From: a virus
Direction: 5' to 3' (one strand)
Length of the DNA stretch: 27,600 nucleotides
Virus record (IMG/VR): IMGVR_UViG_3300035211_000203
Location: 1-27,600 of that record
The translations under genes and the position numbers were made by a program. Under the pieces are notes generated by a model. It was not told the DNA's origin. It saw only the letters and a list, made by a program, of their open reading frames with translations, and did no database searches. Positions 19,133 to 27,600 of the stretch are shown here, in pieces. The first letter of the stretch is position 1; each line of letters starts with the position of its first letter.

Positions 19133-19260
19133 TAGAATTATGTTTTGGCTCTCTAAAACTACTACTCTCTTTGTTGTTTATTTGTTTCGTAAGCAACCGC
19201 GATAAGGTGCTCTCGCTTGCTCGGCGATAAGAGCAAATTTCATCAATAAGATGAGTCGAG
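19133..19260 (+). other. Structured 5' leader of the portal operon
   Basis: Contains GCTCT...AGAGC pairing with inner CGC/GCG (about 19211-19233) and the repeated GCGATAAG either side. The SD before ATG 19261 is weak (GAGTCGAG), unlike the strong sites elsewhere, so the leader fold may matter for portal translation. Confidence 0.4.
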
Positions 19261-20715
19261 ATGGCGGCGGACACCAATTTAATAATTTTCAATCAAAGAC
19301 ATCCTGAATTAAGCAAGAAAGATGAAAACTGGAAGCTGATATATAATGCTTATATCGGAGGATTGCAGTTTCAGGACGGCAATTATTTAATACAATATCC
19401 AAAAGAATCCAAAGGCTCTTTTAATAAAAGAAAACAAAGAGCTGTTTATTTTAACCAGATGTCCCCTATCGTGGACATGCTTTCCGGGCTTCTTTTTCTT
19501 AATGAGCCTGTAAGAAATATTCCTAAAGAATTAAATTATTTGCTGGATAAAGTATCCGGTAAGAAAAAGCTTAATGAGTTCATGAGAATAGTCGCCGCTC
19601 ATAGTTTTATGTTTACTTGCGGTGTTCTTGTGGATACTCCAAATTTTAATCCTGATATTATACGCACTAAAAAGGACCGGCTTGACGGAGGCATAAATCC
19701 TTATGCCGTTTTATATCTGCCCTTCAAAATACGGGATTTTAATATAAACGCGGATGACGGGCAACTTGAATGGGTGATACTTGATAACTCTTACTGGGAT
19801 CATCCGGACCCTTTTAATCCGGGGCAGAATATAATTAAATATACTTTATGGACGAGGGAGATATGCCAGCATTTTATATTAATGGATAAAAAAGCTGTTA
19901 TTGCTGAACCTCCGAAAAAACATGGAATAGGTTATGTTCCATTTCATTTTATTTCATGGCGCGATGATAATAATGATTTCATAGGTGAAACCGTTTGTGA
20001 AGATATAGCAATGCTTTGTAAGCTCATATATAACAATATGAGCTATATGGACGAGATGCTTGCGTCCGGAACTTTCAAGATGCTTGTTTATCCTTCCAAG
20101 GATGGAAAGGCCCCTACAAGCCTTGTCGACGGCGGGGTAGGCCCCTTGGCTATTATTCCCGTGGATATAGATGCTTCTTTTCCTCCGAGTTTTATCGGGG
20201 CAGAGCTTACTGAAATAAAACCTTTTATAGATGCTATTGTTTTTTATATGGCGGAGACTTTGAAAAAGGTGGGGCTATCAACTGATGAGACAAAGGAATT
20301 TGTCAAGTCCGGGGTGGCGAAGACAATAGATTTTCAAAAAATGCAGGCTCTTCTCACAACAGGGGCGTTGATGATGGGCCGGGCAGAGGAATGGATATTT
20401 CAGACTGCCGCGGCATGGGAAGGGAAGAAATTTGAAAAGGAAAAAATTAAATCCGAATATACTTCAAAATTTTCAATAGGTGATCTGCAGACGGAAGTTA
20501 CGATGCTGAACGAACTGCTTATGCATCCTATTAAAAAGCTTCAGCAGGAGACTTTGAAACTGATTGTAAAAAAATTGTTGGCAAATGATATAACACCTGA
20601 TATATTACAGGTAATATATGATGAAGTTGATAAAGGAAAGAGTTTAGTAAGTCAGCCGGGGATGGATTTAAATTCGGCGGCTCAGAAAATAAAGAATCAA
20701 AACAAAAACGAATAG
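19261..20715 (+). CDS. Portal protein (DUF4055-like)
   Basis: 484 residues. N-terminal IIFNQRHPELSKKDENWKLI and later FNKRKQRAVYFNQMSPIVDM, then LSGLLF, are the helical clip/wing entry typical of portal proteins in the DUF4055-like group. A central GYVPFHFISWRDDNNDFIGE matches the conserved portal core, and PFIDAIVFYMAETLKKVGLS fits the stem/crown helices. Portal dodecamers form the vertex through which TerL pumps DNA. Placement after TerL and before the scaffold and capsid genes supports this strongly. It has its own upstream promoter candidate and structured leader. Confidence 0.85.
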   Translation: MAADTNLIIFNQRHPELSKKDENWKLIYNAYIGGLQFQDGNYLIQYPKESKGSFNKRKQRAVYFNQMSPIVDMLSGLLFLNEPVRNIPKELNYLLDKVSGKKKLNEFMRIVAAHSFMFTCGVLVDTPNFNPDIIRTKKDRLDGGINPYAVLYLPFKIRDFNINADDGQLEWVILDNSYWDHPDPFNPGQNIIKYTLWTREICQHFILMDKKAVIAEPPKKHGIGYVPFHFISWRDDNNDFIGETVCEDIAMLCKLIYNNMSYMDEMLASGTFKMLVYPSKDGKAPTSLVDGGVGPLAIIPVDIDASFPPSFIGAELTEIKPFIDAIVFYMAETLKKVGLSTDETKEFVKSGVAKTIDFQKMQALLTTGALMMGRAEEWIFQTAAAWEGKKFEKEKIKSEYTSKFSIGDLQTEVTMLNELLMHPIKKLQQETLKLIVKKLLANDITPDILQVIYDEVDKGKSLVSQPGMDLNSAAQKIKNQNKNE

Positions 20716-20723
20716 GAGAGTTT

Positions 20724-21584
20724 ATGAGATTTAGAAGCAAGTATTTAAGATTATTTTTAAATTTATTTATGTTCACCCGGTTTTGGGATGGGGATCCTGA
20801 TGAGCCGGGAACTCCCGGAGGGGGCGCAGGAGATGAAGGAAAGGTTAAGTTTAGCGGAGAAATCGTAGAAATTCCAGATCCTAAATCCGGCAATAAAATA
20901 AAAGTTCCAAAAGAGGTGGCTGATTCTGTCAATGCGCTTATAGGCCATTCTATCTCGACAACGAGAGATAAAGTAAGGCAGGAATATGAACCGCTTATTG
21001 AAAAATTAAAAAGCGAAAGCGCGAATTACGAAGAAGTTCAGGCGGAATTGGAGAAACTTAGAGAAGCCACCATGACAGCAGAGCAGAAAGCTGAAGCAAA
21101 TGCCGCGAAAGTTATTCGCGAACATGAGAGAACAGCGAAGATCGCGACAGAAGAGGCGTCTAAATGGAAGGATTTATTTGAAAAGTCTACAATAAAGACC
21201 GATATATACGGCGCTTTTGGGGATGCGAAATTATTTAATCCGAAACAGGTAGCTTTGCTTTTTGAAAATGAAGGAAAGGCAAAGGTAACCGAGAGAATTG
21301 ACAGTACGGGAAAACCTACGGGTGAATTTGAAACCGTTGTAAAATTGATGCTTGAGGACAAGGACGGAAAGCCGGAAGAAGTTGAAGGCACTCCGGAACA
21401 GACATTTAAGAGATGGATTGAACTTGAGCGAAATTTTTATCTGCGGCAGGCAGATATAAAATCAGGAGGGGGAACTCCTCCTTCAAGACAAGGGCAGTAT
21501 TCCCAGGTTGACTGGGATAATATGACCCCTTCACAAAAAGTGACAAAAGCAAGAGAGTTAGGAATAAAGGGAGGGTCGAAATAA
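20724..21584 (+). CDS. Capsid scaffolding protein (probable)
   Basis: 286 residues, SD GGAG. After an N-terminal Gly/Pro stretch (DEPGTPGGGAGDEGK), residues about 81-155 form a Glu/Lys/Ala-rich coiled coil (RDKVRQEYEPLIEKLKSESA, then the repeat-like AEQKAEANAAKVIREHERTA). C-terminal NMTPSQKVTKARELG is a typical terminal helix of scaffolds such as the DUF4355 type. Scaffolds assemble the prohead shell and leave before packaging. The position between portal and capsid fits exactly. No protease motif is seen, so it is probably released rather than self-cleaving. Confidence 0.8.
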   Translation: MRFRSKYLRLFLNLFMFTRFWDGDPDEPGTPGGGAGDEGKVKFSGEIVEIPDPKSGNKIKVPKEVADSVNALIGHSISTTRDKVRQEYEPLIEKLKSESANYEEVQAELEKLREATMTAEQKAEANAAKVIREHERTAKIATEEASKWKDLFEKSTIKTDIYGAFGDAKLFNPKQVALLFENEGKAKVTERIDSTGKPTGEFETVVKLMLEDKDGKPEEVEGTPEQTFKRWIELERNFYLRQADIKSGGGTPPSRQGQYSQVDWDNMTPSQKVTKARELGIKGGSK

Positions 21585-21615
21585 ATCTTTGTGCCATATT
21601 AGGAGGAATTAAACA

Positions 21616-22542
21616 ATGGCATTAACATTAGTAGAAGCTGCAAAGATTTATAAAGGCGATCCGATTCGTTCCGCTATAATTGAACAATTTGCCCGCTCCT
21701 CTGAAGTTCTCAGGACGATTCCTATTGAAACTATTCAGGGTACGGCAATGAGGTATAACAGGGAAGAATCTCTGCCGGGTATCGGTTTCAGGGGTGTTAA
21801 CGAGGCTTTCACCGAAGGAACAGGTATTATAAATCCAATGACAGAACCGCTTGTTATTGCGGGCGGTGATTTGGATGTTGACCGTTTTATCGTTCAGAGA
21901 ATGGGTGAAGGAACCAGAACCACTCATGAAATGATGAAGGTCAAGGCTTTGTCCTTAAACTGGACAAAAACATTTATTAAGGGTGATCAAACCACCGAGC
22001 CTCGTGAGTTTGACGGCCTGCAGGTAAGATGTACCGGAAATCAGCTTATTGCCGCAGGATCAACAGCCAACGGTACTCCTCTTTCGTTAGCGAAACTGGA
22101 TGAGCTTATCGACGCAGTTGATAATCCTACTCATTTGCTCATGAATAAAGCAATGAGAAGGAGACTTTCCGCCGCCGCAAGAAAATATGATGTGGGGGGT
22201 TATATTACATATGAACTTGACGCTTTCGGGCGGAGGGTTACATATTATAATGACCTTCCCATTCTTATTGTGGATAAAGACAGCACTAACACCGATATTT
22301 TGCCGTTCGAGGAAGCCGCTTCAAGTGGAACCGCGACCGCTACATCTATTTACTGTGTAAGTTTCGGTGAAGGTATGTTCAATGCGATTCAGGGCGACGA
22401 TATCGATGTCAGAGACCTGGGAGAAGTTGATGATTCTCCGGTTTACAGAACGAGAGTTGAATGGGATTGTGGTATAGCAATTTATCATGGAAGGGCTGCT
22501 GCGAGATTGTGGACGGTTGCTGATGCCGCAGTAACGGCATAA
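21616..22542 (+). CDS. Major capsid protein (HK97 fold)
   Basis: 308 residues, perfect AGGAGG. N-terminal LVEAAKIYKGDPIRSAIIEQ then FARSSEVLRTIPIE, MRYNREESLPGIGFRGVNEA, and AGGDLDVDRFIVQRMGEG resemble, as I recall, the gp13-like HK97-fold capsid group. A spine-helix region with the A-domain part LDELIDAVDNPTHLLMNKAM follows, and a P-domain/C-terminal TRVEWDCGIAIYHGRAAARL closes. It forms the icosahedral shell. Very strong translation signals and codon usage fit the highest-expressed protein. Confidence 0.9.
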   Translation: MALTLVEAAKIYKGDPIRSAIIEQFARSSEVLRTIPIETIQGTAMRYNREESLPGIGFRGVNEAFTEGTGIINPMTEPLVIAGGDLDVDRFIVQRMGEGTRTTHEMMKVKALSLNWTKTFIKGDQTTEPREFDGLQVRCTGNQLIAAGSTANGTPLSLAKLDELIDAVDNPTHLLMNKAMRRRLSAAARKYDVGGYITYELDAFGRRVTYYNDLPILIVDKDSTNTDILPFEEAASSGTATATSIYCVSFGEGMFNAIQGDDIDVRDLGEVDDSPVYRTRVEWDCGIAIYHGRAAARLWTVADAAVTA

Positions 22543-22553
22543 GGAGGAATAAT

Positions 22554-23000
22554 ATGGCTACTAATAGAATGACTTTTACTTATGACGACTTGCTTTGTCT
22601 GCATGAGTGGGAAACAGCATTAACTGCTTCCGATTACGGCAGTGATGCTGATGATACGGCAATAGTCCTGGATCTCGGCACGGGCTTCTTTGAAGGAAAT
22701 TGTATTATTGATGTATCGGAGCTGGATGTAGATACGGGGAATGAATTGGTTACTTTGTATCTACAGCTATCGGCAGTCGCAGCCTGCGCTTCGGCTCAGT
22801 ATAACATTCCATTGCTGGTTCTTGGGGATGCCACTCAGCTTGACGGTGATACTGATATGGCTACCGGAAGATATACCGTTCCTTTTAACAATATGATAGC
22901 CGACGGCGTATGTAAGCGTTACGCGAGACTCCGTATTGTTATCGCAGGCACGGTTGCCGGATTCCTTTGCAGCGCCTATATTGCCAAGAAAATTCAATAA
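22554..23000 (+). CDS. Bbp16-like capsid cement protein, paralog 1
   Basis: 148 residues, AGGAGG. The pattern AIVLDLGTGFFEGNCIIDVS, then LYLQLS, DMATGRYTVPFNNMIADGVC and YARLRIVIAGTV resembles the Bbp16-family capsid cement proteins found after HK97-like capsid genes. These bind the mature shell and stabilise it. It shares the same layout with the next gene, so the two are tandem paralogs, about one third identical by eye. This copy has a shorter N-terminus and more Cys. Confidence 0.8.
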   Translation: MATNRMTFTYDDLLCLHEWETALTASDYGSDADDTAIVLDLGTGFFEGNCIIDVSELDVDTGNELVTLYLQLSAVAACASAQYNIPLLVLGDATQLDGDTDMATGRYTVPFNNMIADGVCKRYARLRIVIAGTVAGFLCSAYIAKKIQ

Positions 23001-23013
23001 GAGGTGAAAATCA

Positions 23014-23469
23014 ATGGGCGAGAGACGGCGAAAAACTTTTGATGCGGATCTGGAACTTAAAGACGCCGGTTTAGTAGCTGCTTCTGCGGCTGCTCAGGTC
23101 GATAGTGTTAATAAGATACTTGATCTTGGCACAGGAACTGTTGAGGGAGATATCATCATTGATGTCTCTGCTATGGAGGTTTTATCGGATGATGAAAAAT
23201 ATATCATCCATGCCGAGGTTAGTTCAAGTTCCACTTTTGCATCTGATATATATGCGGTAGTCAGCTTAATACTGGGTTCTGCCGGAACTGCTGAATGGGA
23301 TAATATTCCAGGAGATGAGGATATGTATATCGGTCGGTATACTTTACCGTTTATAAACGAAATAGTAAACGGTACACCGAAAAGATATCTGCGTCTTTAT
23401 ACGGAAGTGAGCGGCACGGTTGCAACCGGTATAAATTATACGGCATATCTATCGAAAAGAGACAAATAA
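23014..23469 (+). CDS. Bbp16-like capsid cement protein, paralog 2
   Basis: 151 residues, SD GAGGTG. KTFDADLELKDAGLVAASAA, NKILDLGTGTVEGDIIIDVS, GRYTLPFINEIVNGTPKRYL and TEVSGTVATGINYTAYLSK follow the Bbp16 family order closely. This copy is the better family match of the pair; the upstream copy is more divergent. Its stop is followed by a strong hairpin terminator. Confidence 0.85.
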   Translation: MGERRRKTFDADLELKDAGLVAASAAAQVDSVNKILDLGTGTVEGDIIIDVSAMEVLSDDEKYIIHAEVSSSSTFASDIYAVVSLILGSAGTAEWDNIPGDEDMYIGRYTLPFINEIVNGTPKRYLRLYTEVSGTVATGINYTAYLSKRDK

Positions 23470-23490
23470 TCTCTGATTTGATGTTTTAAA

Positions 23491-23520
23491 ATATTCCCCT
23501 TCGTTCGAGGGGGAATTTTC
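23491..23520 (+). terminator. Rho-independent terminator or attenuator after capsid genes
   Basis: Stem ATTCCCCTTCG/CGAGGGGGAAT (23493-23516) with a short loop and TTTTC. It probably reduces readthrough so that capsid and cement genes exceed downstream genes. Confidence 0.85.
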
Positions 23521-23548
23521 AAGATATTAAATAACAAAGGAGTTAAAA

Positions 23549-24040
23549 ATGAGATTTAAAAAAAATCATAATGGCAAGATTGTATTACTGGATAGAAAAG
23601 GTAATGAAGTGGAATTTTCTTATCCGATAGATGTCACGCAGGCCCTTGAAATGGTAGATGCGGATGGAGAAGCACGCTATACTTGCCCTAAAGAATCTCT
23701 TGTGAGTTTTAGAGATGAAGTAAAGGATGCAAGGAAGAGGAAAGAAATTCGAAAGGAAATAGTCAGACAAAGTGCGGAGCGCAAGGGGATAAGAACAACT
23801 TCAGGGAAAGAAGTCCCGAGTGAATTTTTGATCGATGAGGAAAATTTACTTGATGAAGATTTCATCCAGTCGAATCCGGAGAATATTGATAATCTTGAGG
23901 GTTCAGGCGAAAATGCTTTAAATAAAATGGGATTCGAAGATCCTGATGAACTGGATGAAATTGTTCCGGCGGAGCCGTCTGATGAAAAACCAAAAACTTC
24001 CAGAAGAGGAAGGAAACCTGCCGATAAGAAAACGGAATAA
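23549..24040 (+). CDS. Hypothetical head-region protein, 163 aa
   Basis: SD AAGGAG. A small beta-rich N-terminus (FKKNHNGKIVLLDRKGNEVE) is followed by a charged helix (REEIRK-type, KDARKRKEIRKEIVRQSAER). A long acidic linker and a Lys-rich tail (TSRRGRKPADKK) come last. Not recognised; it is positioned where head-completion or accessory capsid genes lie. Stop overlaps the next start (TAATG). Confidence 0.7.
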   Translation: MRFKKNHNGKIVLLDRKGNEVEFSYPIDVTQALEMVDADGEARYTCPKESLVSFRDEVKDARKRKEIRKEIVRQSAERKGIRTTSGKEVPSEFLIDEENLLDEDFIQSNPENIDNLEGSGENALNKMGFEDPDELDEIVPAEPSDEKPKTSRRGRKPADKKTE

Positions 24041-24561
24041 TGTTAAGTGCGACATATACAGTTGAAGATATAAAAGCCGTTTTAAAAAAAACGTATGATT
24101 ATTATAATTATGCGACAAATGATGAATTTGAAGCGGACTTGAATCTCATTATAAATGATGTAATGAGATTATATTTTTATCCAAAAATAGGGAAAACCAG
24201 GTATGATGAAATCGCAGATAAAGATAAGACGGGCATAGATTTTGATGATGACCCGTATGAAGAATATCTTTACTGGGCGGAAGTTTATACGGTTTGTTAT
24301 GAATTTAATAAATTTTTGACCAGAACGGATAATCAGCAGCAAAATTCTACTGCAGAAAGTTTAAGGGTTGAAGGTTATTCATACAGCACTAAGGGAAGTA
24401 CATCTTCTTCCCTGGGCGCAAAGGCTACTACTGATTTCTGGGATATGGCCTCTCAATACTGGAAAAAAGCCGGTTTTGATTTGAATGGCCTGCAAAGGAC
24501 ATGTACTATTTTTGGAGATTCTGATGATTATCATAATTCTGTCAGGACGATAATTCAGTGA
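24040..24561 (+). CDS. Head-tail connector/adaptor-like protein (tentative)
   Basis: 173 residues. N-terminal YTVEDIKAVLKKTYDYYNYA and DLNLIINDVMRLYFYPKIGK suggest helices, followed by an acidic DDDPYEEYLYWAEVYTVCYE segment and a helical C-terminal part. Helix content, size and position directly downstream of the capsid genes fit the adaptor (gp6/gp15-like) role that seals the portal to the tail. No diagnostic motif, so the call is positional. Confidence 0.55.
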   Translation: MLSATYTVEDIKAVLKKTYDYYNYATNDEFEADLNLIINDVMRLYFYPKIGKTRYDEIADKDKTGIDFDDDPYEEYLYWAEVYTVCYEFNKFLTRTDNQQQNSTAESLRVEGYSYSTKGSTSSSLGAKATTDFWDMASQYWKKAGFDLNGLQRTCTIFGDSDDYHNSVRTIIQ

Positions 24562-25577
24562 TACCCTATGTTAAAATATATACACAAAATCCGGTTAATT
24601 TTTATGATGAATACGAACTGACAGAGGATGAATTATCCCGCCTATATGACATGTTTGAAAAAGGGGAGGATCAGGATGCTACGGATATATTCATTCAGCG
24701 TTTTATTCTCCCTCCTGCGGCAAAATATCAGGATACAATTACTTCTTATTTGGAAAAAATTGACTTCGGAATATTTGATAAAACAGATTCAAATAATCTT
24801 TCGAGAAATATAAATTATCTTACTCTTGGTTTAATTGCAGTTATTAAAAATAATTATTCTAAATACGTAAAGAACGTTTATGGCAAATCTGTTTTAAAAA
24901 GAAATAAAATAACTTTTCCCGATGTAAAGAATTCGATAATAAACGAAGTAATAGAAAATTTTATCGAGCATTTTCAAACCGCGTTGTATAATACAAATAC
25001 ATTTACTATCAATGCCATGAGGACACTGCAGAGAGAACTTATCGCAGAGAATTATAAATTAAGTAAAATGGATCTCTCCGCAGATACTATTAACACGATA
25101 ATTAAAAATTTTAAAGCTTCTTTAAGGACAAGATATCCCGCTATTTATAAAGCTATTCAGAAAAAAAATATTGTAGTAGTTTCCAGAATGACCCCTGACG
25201 GAATAAAATTTATGCATTATAAATTGGATTATTATATCGATATGAGCGTAAGAGCAACATTGCTCAATGTTGACAGGACATCTGTTCAGGTAATGGCCAT
25301 CGCGAATGATGAACCGGTTGTGGAATATTATTTATCTGATAACCGGGCGGTAAAGAAGGATAGGGAAATATGCCAGCAAATACTTACAAATAAAATATAC
25401 GGCAGGAGTATACTTGCGGTTGACGATAATACTGCTAAAAGACTCGGAATCATGTCTATCGATGAAGCAAAATCTACACCTGACTATGCTATGGGAATTA
25501 ATTGCAGACATTCAATCAGGAGATTGGATAAGGCATATCTTAATCAAATAGATAAGTTGTTGCAGGAGGCGGCATGA
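24558..25577 (+). CDS. Minor capsid / MuF-like head morphogenesis protein
   Basis: 339 residues. GTG start at 24558 overlapping the previous stop as GTGA; SD weak. N-terminal half is helical and charged. The C-terminal half has YYIDMSVRATLLNVDRTSVQ, VVEYYLSDNRAVKKDREICQ, NKIYGRSILAVDDN and GINCRHSIRRLDK. This R...R ... C ... G ... NCRHxxxxL sequence resembles the minor capsid (Phage_min_cap2/MuF) family, which sits at the portal or inside the head. Family assignment is from memory and moderately sure. Confidence 0.65.
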   Translation: MIPYVKIYTQNPVNFYDEYELTEDELSRLYDMFEKGEDQDATDIFIQRFILPPAAKYQDTITSYLEKIDFGIFDKTDSNNLSRNINYLTLGLIAVIKNNYSKYVKNVYGKSVLKRNKITFPDVKNSIINEVIENFIEHFQTALYNTNTFTINAMRTLQRELIAENYKLSKMDLSADTINTIIKNFKASLRTRYPAIYKAIQKKNIVVVSRMTPDGIKFMHYKLDYYIDMSVRATLLNVDRTSVQVMAIANDEPVVEYYLSDNRAVKKDREICQQILTNKIYGRSILAVDDNTAKRLGIMSIDEAKSTPDYAMGINCRHSIRRLDKAYLNQIDKLLQEAA

Positions 25578-25987
25578 GTGTTTCGGATCGCATGAATAAT
25601 GCCGCTTTAAGCAGGGCCCAAATACATGTCAGGAATGTATGCGCTTCAGGGTCTGATATTCAGCTTATAAAGCCGTCTACTCCTTCATCAAAAGATGAAT
25701 TTGGAGCAATTACTTCCGCTTCCGCTCTTGATCTGAAAGCTTTTCCGGTAAGATTTTCTCCTTTTGACAGGGTAACTTTGCAGAGGATAACATGGGCGGA
25801 GAATGTGGATATACTTTGTTATGTTTCAAAACTTGCGGTTGATAATTTGTCCGTTACAATAAAACAACTAAAGAAAAAATATTCCAGATTAAAATATGGC
25901 GGATATAATTATGATATAAGATATATTGAATATTATAATGCTTTCGCGAACGACTGGTTATATATTATTGTAGGCGGTACAAAATGA
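25574..25987 (+). CDS. Putative neck/head-closure protein, 137 aa
   Basis: ATGA overlap upstream and SD GGAGG. Begins VSDRMNNAALSRAQIHVRNV; the centre FGAITSASALDLKAFPVRFS and the C-terminal DIRYIEYYNAFANDWLYIIV are beta-rich. The size and place match stopper or head-closure proteins of siphoviruses, which prevent DNA leakage after packaging. No diagnostic residue; positional call. Confidence 0.5.
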   Translation: MSVSDRMNNAALSRAQIHVRNVCASGSDIQLIKPSTPSSKDEFGAITSASALDLKAFPVRFSPFDRVTLQRITWAENVDILCYVSKLAVDNLSVTIKQLKKKYSRLKYGGYNYDIRYIEYYNAFANDWLYIIVGGTK

Positions 25988-26652
25988 TAAACGTTCGCGT
26001 AGAAGTAAGACAGGAAGATATCAATAGTCTTGGTAAAGAGTTGAAGAAGATAGGAAAAATTGTGACTTCTTCAAATCTTCAACTTTATCGGGCAAATAGG
26101 TATAGAAGATATACTGTTGAAATGCTTGAACAAAGAGGACTGGATCTTAAACCAATAAGTGAAGCAACTAAAATAATAGATGGCGGAGATCATAATCCTG
26201 AATATAAATCCGGATCGTTAGCGAGAAGAATGGGAGTAAGACCGATCAAAGGCAACGCGGCAGAAGCAGGTTATTTTGAGAATAGCCCTAAAATTCCGAA
26301 TAAAGAAATTACATATACGCAGGCCGCGATACTGCAGCATACGGGTTTTAGAATTCCCTTGCATGGCGATAAAGGCGCAAGGGTAAGGGCGTGGCTGGCA
26401 TGGAAGGGAGTGTTTGAAAATAAGTCTCCCGGAAAGAATGCTGATCCGGATCCTACATGGGAAACTACAAGCGAGCACTGGATTCATGTTCCTGCCCGTC
26501 CTTTTATGTTAATAAGTTATTTGCAGTACATGATGACAGGCGAGGACGCGAAAGCTGTAGATGAATATTTGCAGAAAATGATGGAATCTCCGATGGAAGA
26601 TCCTACTAAAATAGATCCTTTGAAGACGGCGAGGGGAATGGATGGCATTTAA
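25984..26652 (+). CDS. Putative virion morphogenesis / HK97 gp10-like neck protein
   Basis: 222 residues, ATGA overlap. N-terminal helices (EDINSLGKELKKIGKIVTSS), then LYRANRYRRYTVEMLEQRGL and YTQAAILQHTGFRIPLHGDK, ending IHVPARPFMLISYLQ. The basic, mixed fold with HVPARPF near the C-terminus resembles phage morphogenesis (gpG/Mu I-like) or gp10-like neck proteins, where PARPF is a common signature. The next start lies 11 bp inside its end. Confidence 0.6.
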   Translation: MINVRVEVRQEDINSLGKELKKIGKIVTSSNLQLYRANRYRRYTVEMLEQRGLDLKPISEATKIIDGGDHNPEYKSGSLARRMGVRPIKGNAAEAGYFENSPKIPNKEITYTQAAILQHTGFRIPLHGDKGARVRAWLAWKGVFENKSPGKNADPDPTWETTSEHWIHVPARPFMLISYLQYMMTGEDAKAVDEYLQKMMESPMEDPTKIDPLKTARGMDGI

Positions 26653-27600
26653 CGAGCTTAGTAATGAAATATGGACTCCATCATCTGGGGCCGTTGTTGT
26701 AAGCAATAATACGGATACAAGTATTGATGGGAGCTCAAAGGAAATAGTATGGACAGATGCCGAGAATGAATATGTAACAATATCATTTACCGAGGTTGAT
26801 TTGTCTTTGTGGGAAGAATTGTCTTTTCATATTTTCCTGAAAGATCAGCTCGTAGAAGGCGCTGTATTCAGGTTTACAATAGACGGGAACGATTATGATT
26901 TTACCAGGGAGAATTTAAGACAAAGCAGGTGGAATCATGTTCTTTTTAATTGTTCGGGAATGAGCGCGGTTTCTTCAATCGTGATAACGAGCCTTGTTGA
27001 AAATCTGACTTTGATAGTGGATTATATAGGATACAGGAAAGTATCTTACAATATGGATATAGACGTAATTGAAGCATTGAAGGATCATATAAATCTTGAT
27101 TATGATTATTCAACGACTCTTTCTGCGGATGCCGCTGTCGGAGATAATGAAATTTCTCTCACTGATACCGGTTCCGAATTTATAACCGAGACTTCCGTAC
27201 TGGAACTGGATAACGGCGCGGGTAATACAGAAATCGTAGAATTACTGGACAGAGACGGTACATTATCCGAAGCTCTTACTAATTCATTTTCTTCCGGAGA
27301 TGAAGTCCGGATTCTTTGTCCGGTAAAAGGTGAAGATTATGATTCTGTTGAAGCCGATCCCATTTGCGGCATAAAAATTTATGATGCCGGGGTCAGTAAA
27401 GAAGATATTATTGTCACGATGAAAAACGGAGTAAAACTGAAACAATTTCTTGGAGAACTGGGAATTATTATTTATATTGATTGTAAAAGTAAGAAAAAAT
27501 TATTTCAACTGAAGAGAGAGTTTGATTTTAAGTACGGGCGGGAATTTGAATTTTTATTAGATGGAGAAAGAGTTACTATATATCTGGAATCGGCTTTATT
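26642..27600 (+). CDS. Structural protein, partial at right edge
   Basis: ATG at 26642 with GAGGGG SD, overlapping the previous gene by 11 bp; 319 codons to the window edge. Begins AFNELSNEIWTPSSGAVVVS and contains TWTD/ITF-type beta segments (EYVTISFTEVDLSLWEELSF) and SRWNHVLFNCSGMSAVSSIV. The layout resembles a jelly-roll/carbohydrate-binding-like sandwich followed by a Ser/Thr-rich joint and a distinct C-terminal region. Likely a tail or neck component that may contact the cell surface. Its family is not recognised and the C-terminus is missing. Confidence 0.7.
   Translation, partial: MAFNELSNEIWTPSSGAVVVSNNTDTSIDGSSKEIVWTDAENEYVTISFTEVDLSLWEELSFHIFLKDQLVEGAVFRFTIDGNDYDFTRENLRQSRWNHVLFNCSGMSAVSSIVITSLVENLTLIVDYIGYRKVSYNMDIDVIEALKDHINLDYDYSTTLSADAAVGDNEISLTDTGSEFITETSVLELDNGAGNTEIVELLDRDGTLSEALTNSFSSGDEVRILCPVKGEDYDSVEADPICGIKIYDAGVSKEDIIVTMKNGVKLKQFLGELGIIIYIDCKSKKKLFQLKREFDFKYGREFEFLLDGERVTIYLESAL

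Noticed and set aside
20531-20932. 133-codon minus-strand frame over the portal/scaffold junction
   Set aside because: Runs opposite two strongly supported genes and has no SD; Pro/Ser-rich by reverse reading.

Overview
The window is part of a tailed double-stranded DNA bacteriophage (Caudoviricetes) or prophage with AT-rich DNA. The evidence is an intact head-morphogenesis block: terminase small and large subunits, portal, scaffold, major capsid protein, two capsid cement proteins, and neck and minor capsid proteins. Most plus-strand genes have clear Shine-Dalgarno (SD) sites (AGGAGG, GGAG), and translation follows the standard bacterial code. The host cannot be named from sequence alone. 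The strong SD sites argue mildly against Bacteroidota and fit Bacillota or a similar lineage. No integrase, repressor or host gene is visible.

Layout. (1) 1-9306 is all minus strand: about 19 mostly small genes running leftwards. From upstream to downstream they end with a sigma-70-like protein, a small protein, a helix-turn-helix protein and a SNF2-type helicase cut by the window edge. Most of the small genes are separated by a stereotyped spacer of 75-145 bp. Each spacer holds a long palindrome after the upstream stop codon, then a second short inverted repeat, then a nearly invariant AT-rich core ending in the SD (AATTATAAAAGGG), then the ATG. Stem sequences change from spacer to spacer while pairing is kept. 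A second spacer type, with a GC-rich 3' hairpin placed at stop codons, occupies 4386-5435. (2) 9307-10033 is a divergent, very AT-rich intergenic region with several inverted repeats and one mirror-image copy of the spacer module. (3) 10034-14236 holds plus-strand small genes, several with Cys-pair motifs, one with a long Ala/Trp repeat tract and two with a membrane segment. A 32-bp palindrome beside a perfect DnaA-box match lies at 10399-10442. (4) 14315-14501 is a long hairpin followed by a tRNA-Asp. (5) 14541-27600 is the late block: a membrane-anchored NlpC/CHAP-like lysin candidate, small genes, TerS, TerL interrupted by a LAGLIDADG intein exactly in its P-loop, then portal through neck genes, and a structural gene cut by the right edge.

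How it fits together. The minus-strand cassettes look like early or middle accessory genes, each with its own standard 5' element. The sigma-like factor in the same cluster is a natural candidate for reading such elements, but that is inference. The plus-strand late genes package DNA and build the head.

The most unusual items are the modular double-palindrome spacers, the 102-bp exact direct repeats flanking a stray helicase P-loop fragment inside a small gene (1646-1936), and the TerL intein. All functional calls come from reading translated sequence and recalling families; no database search was run.
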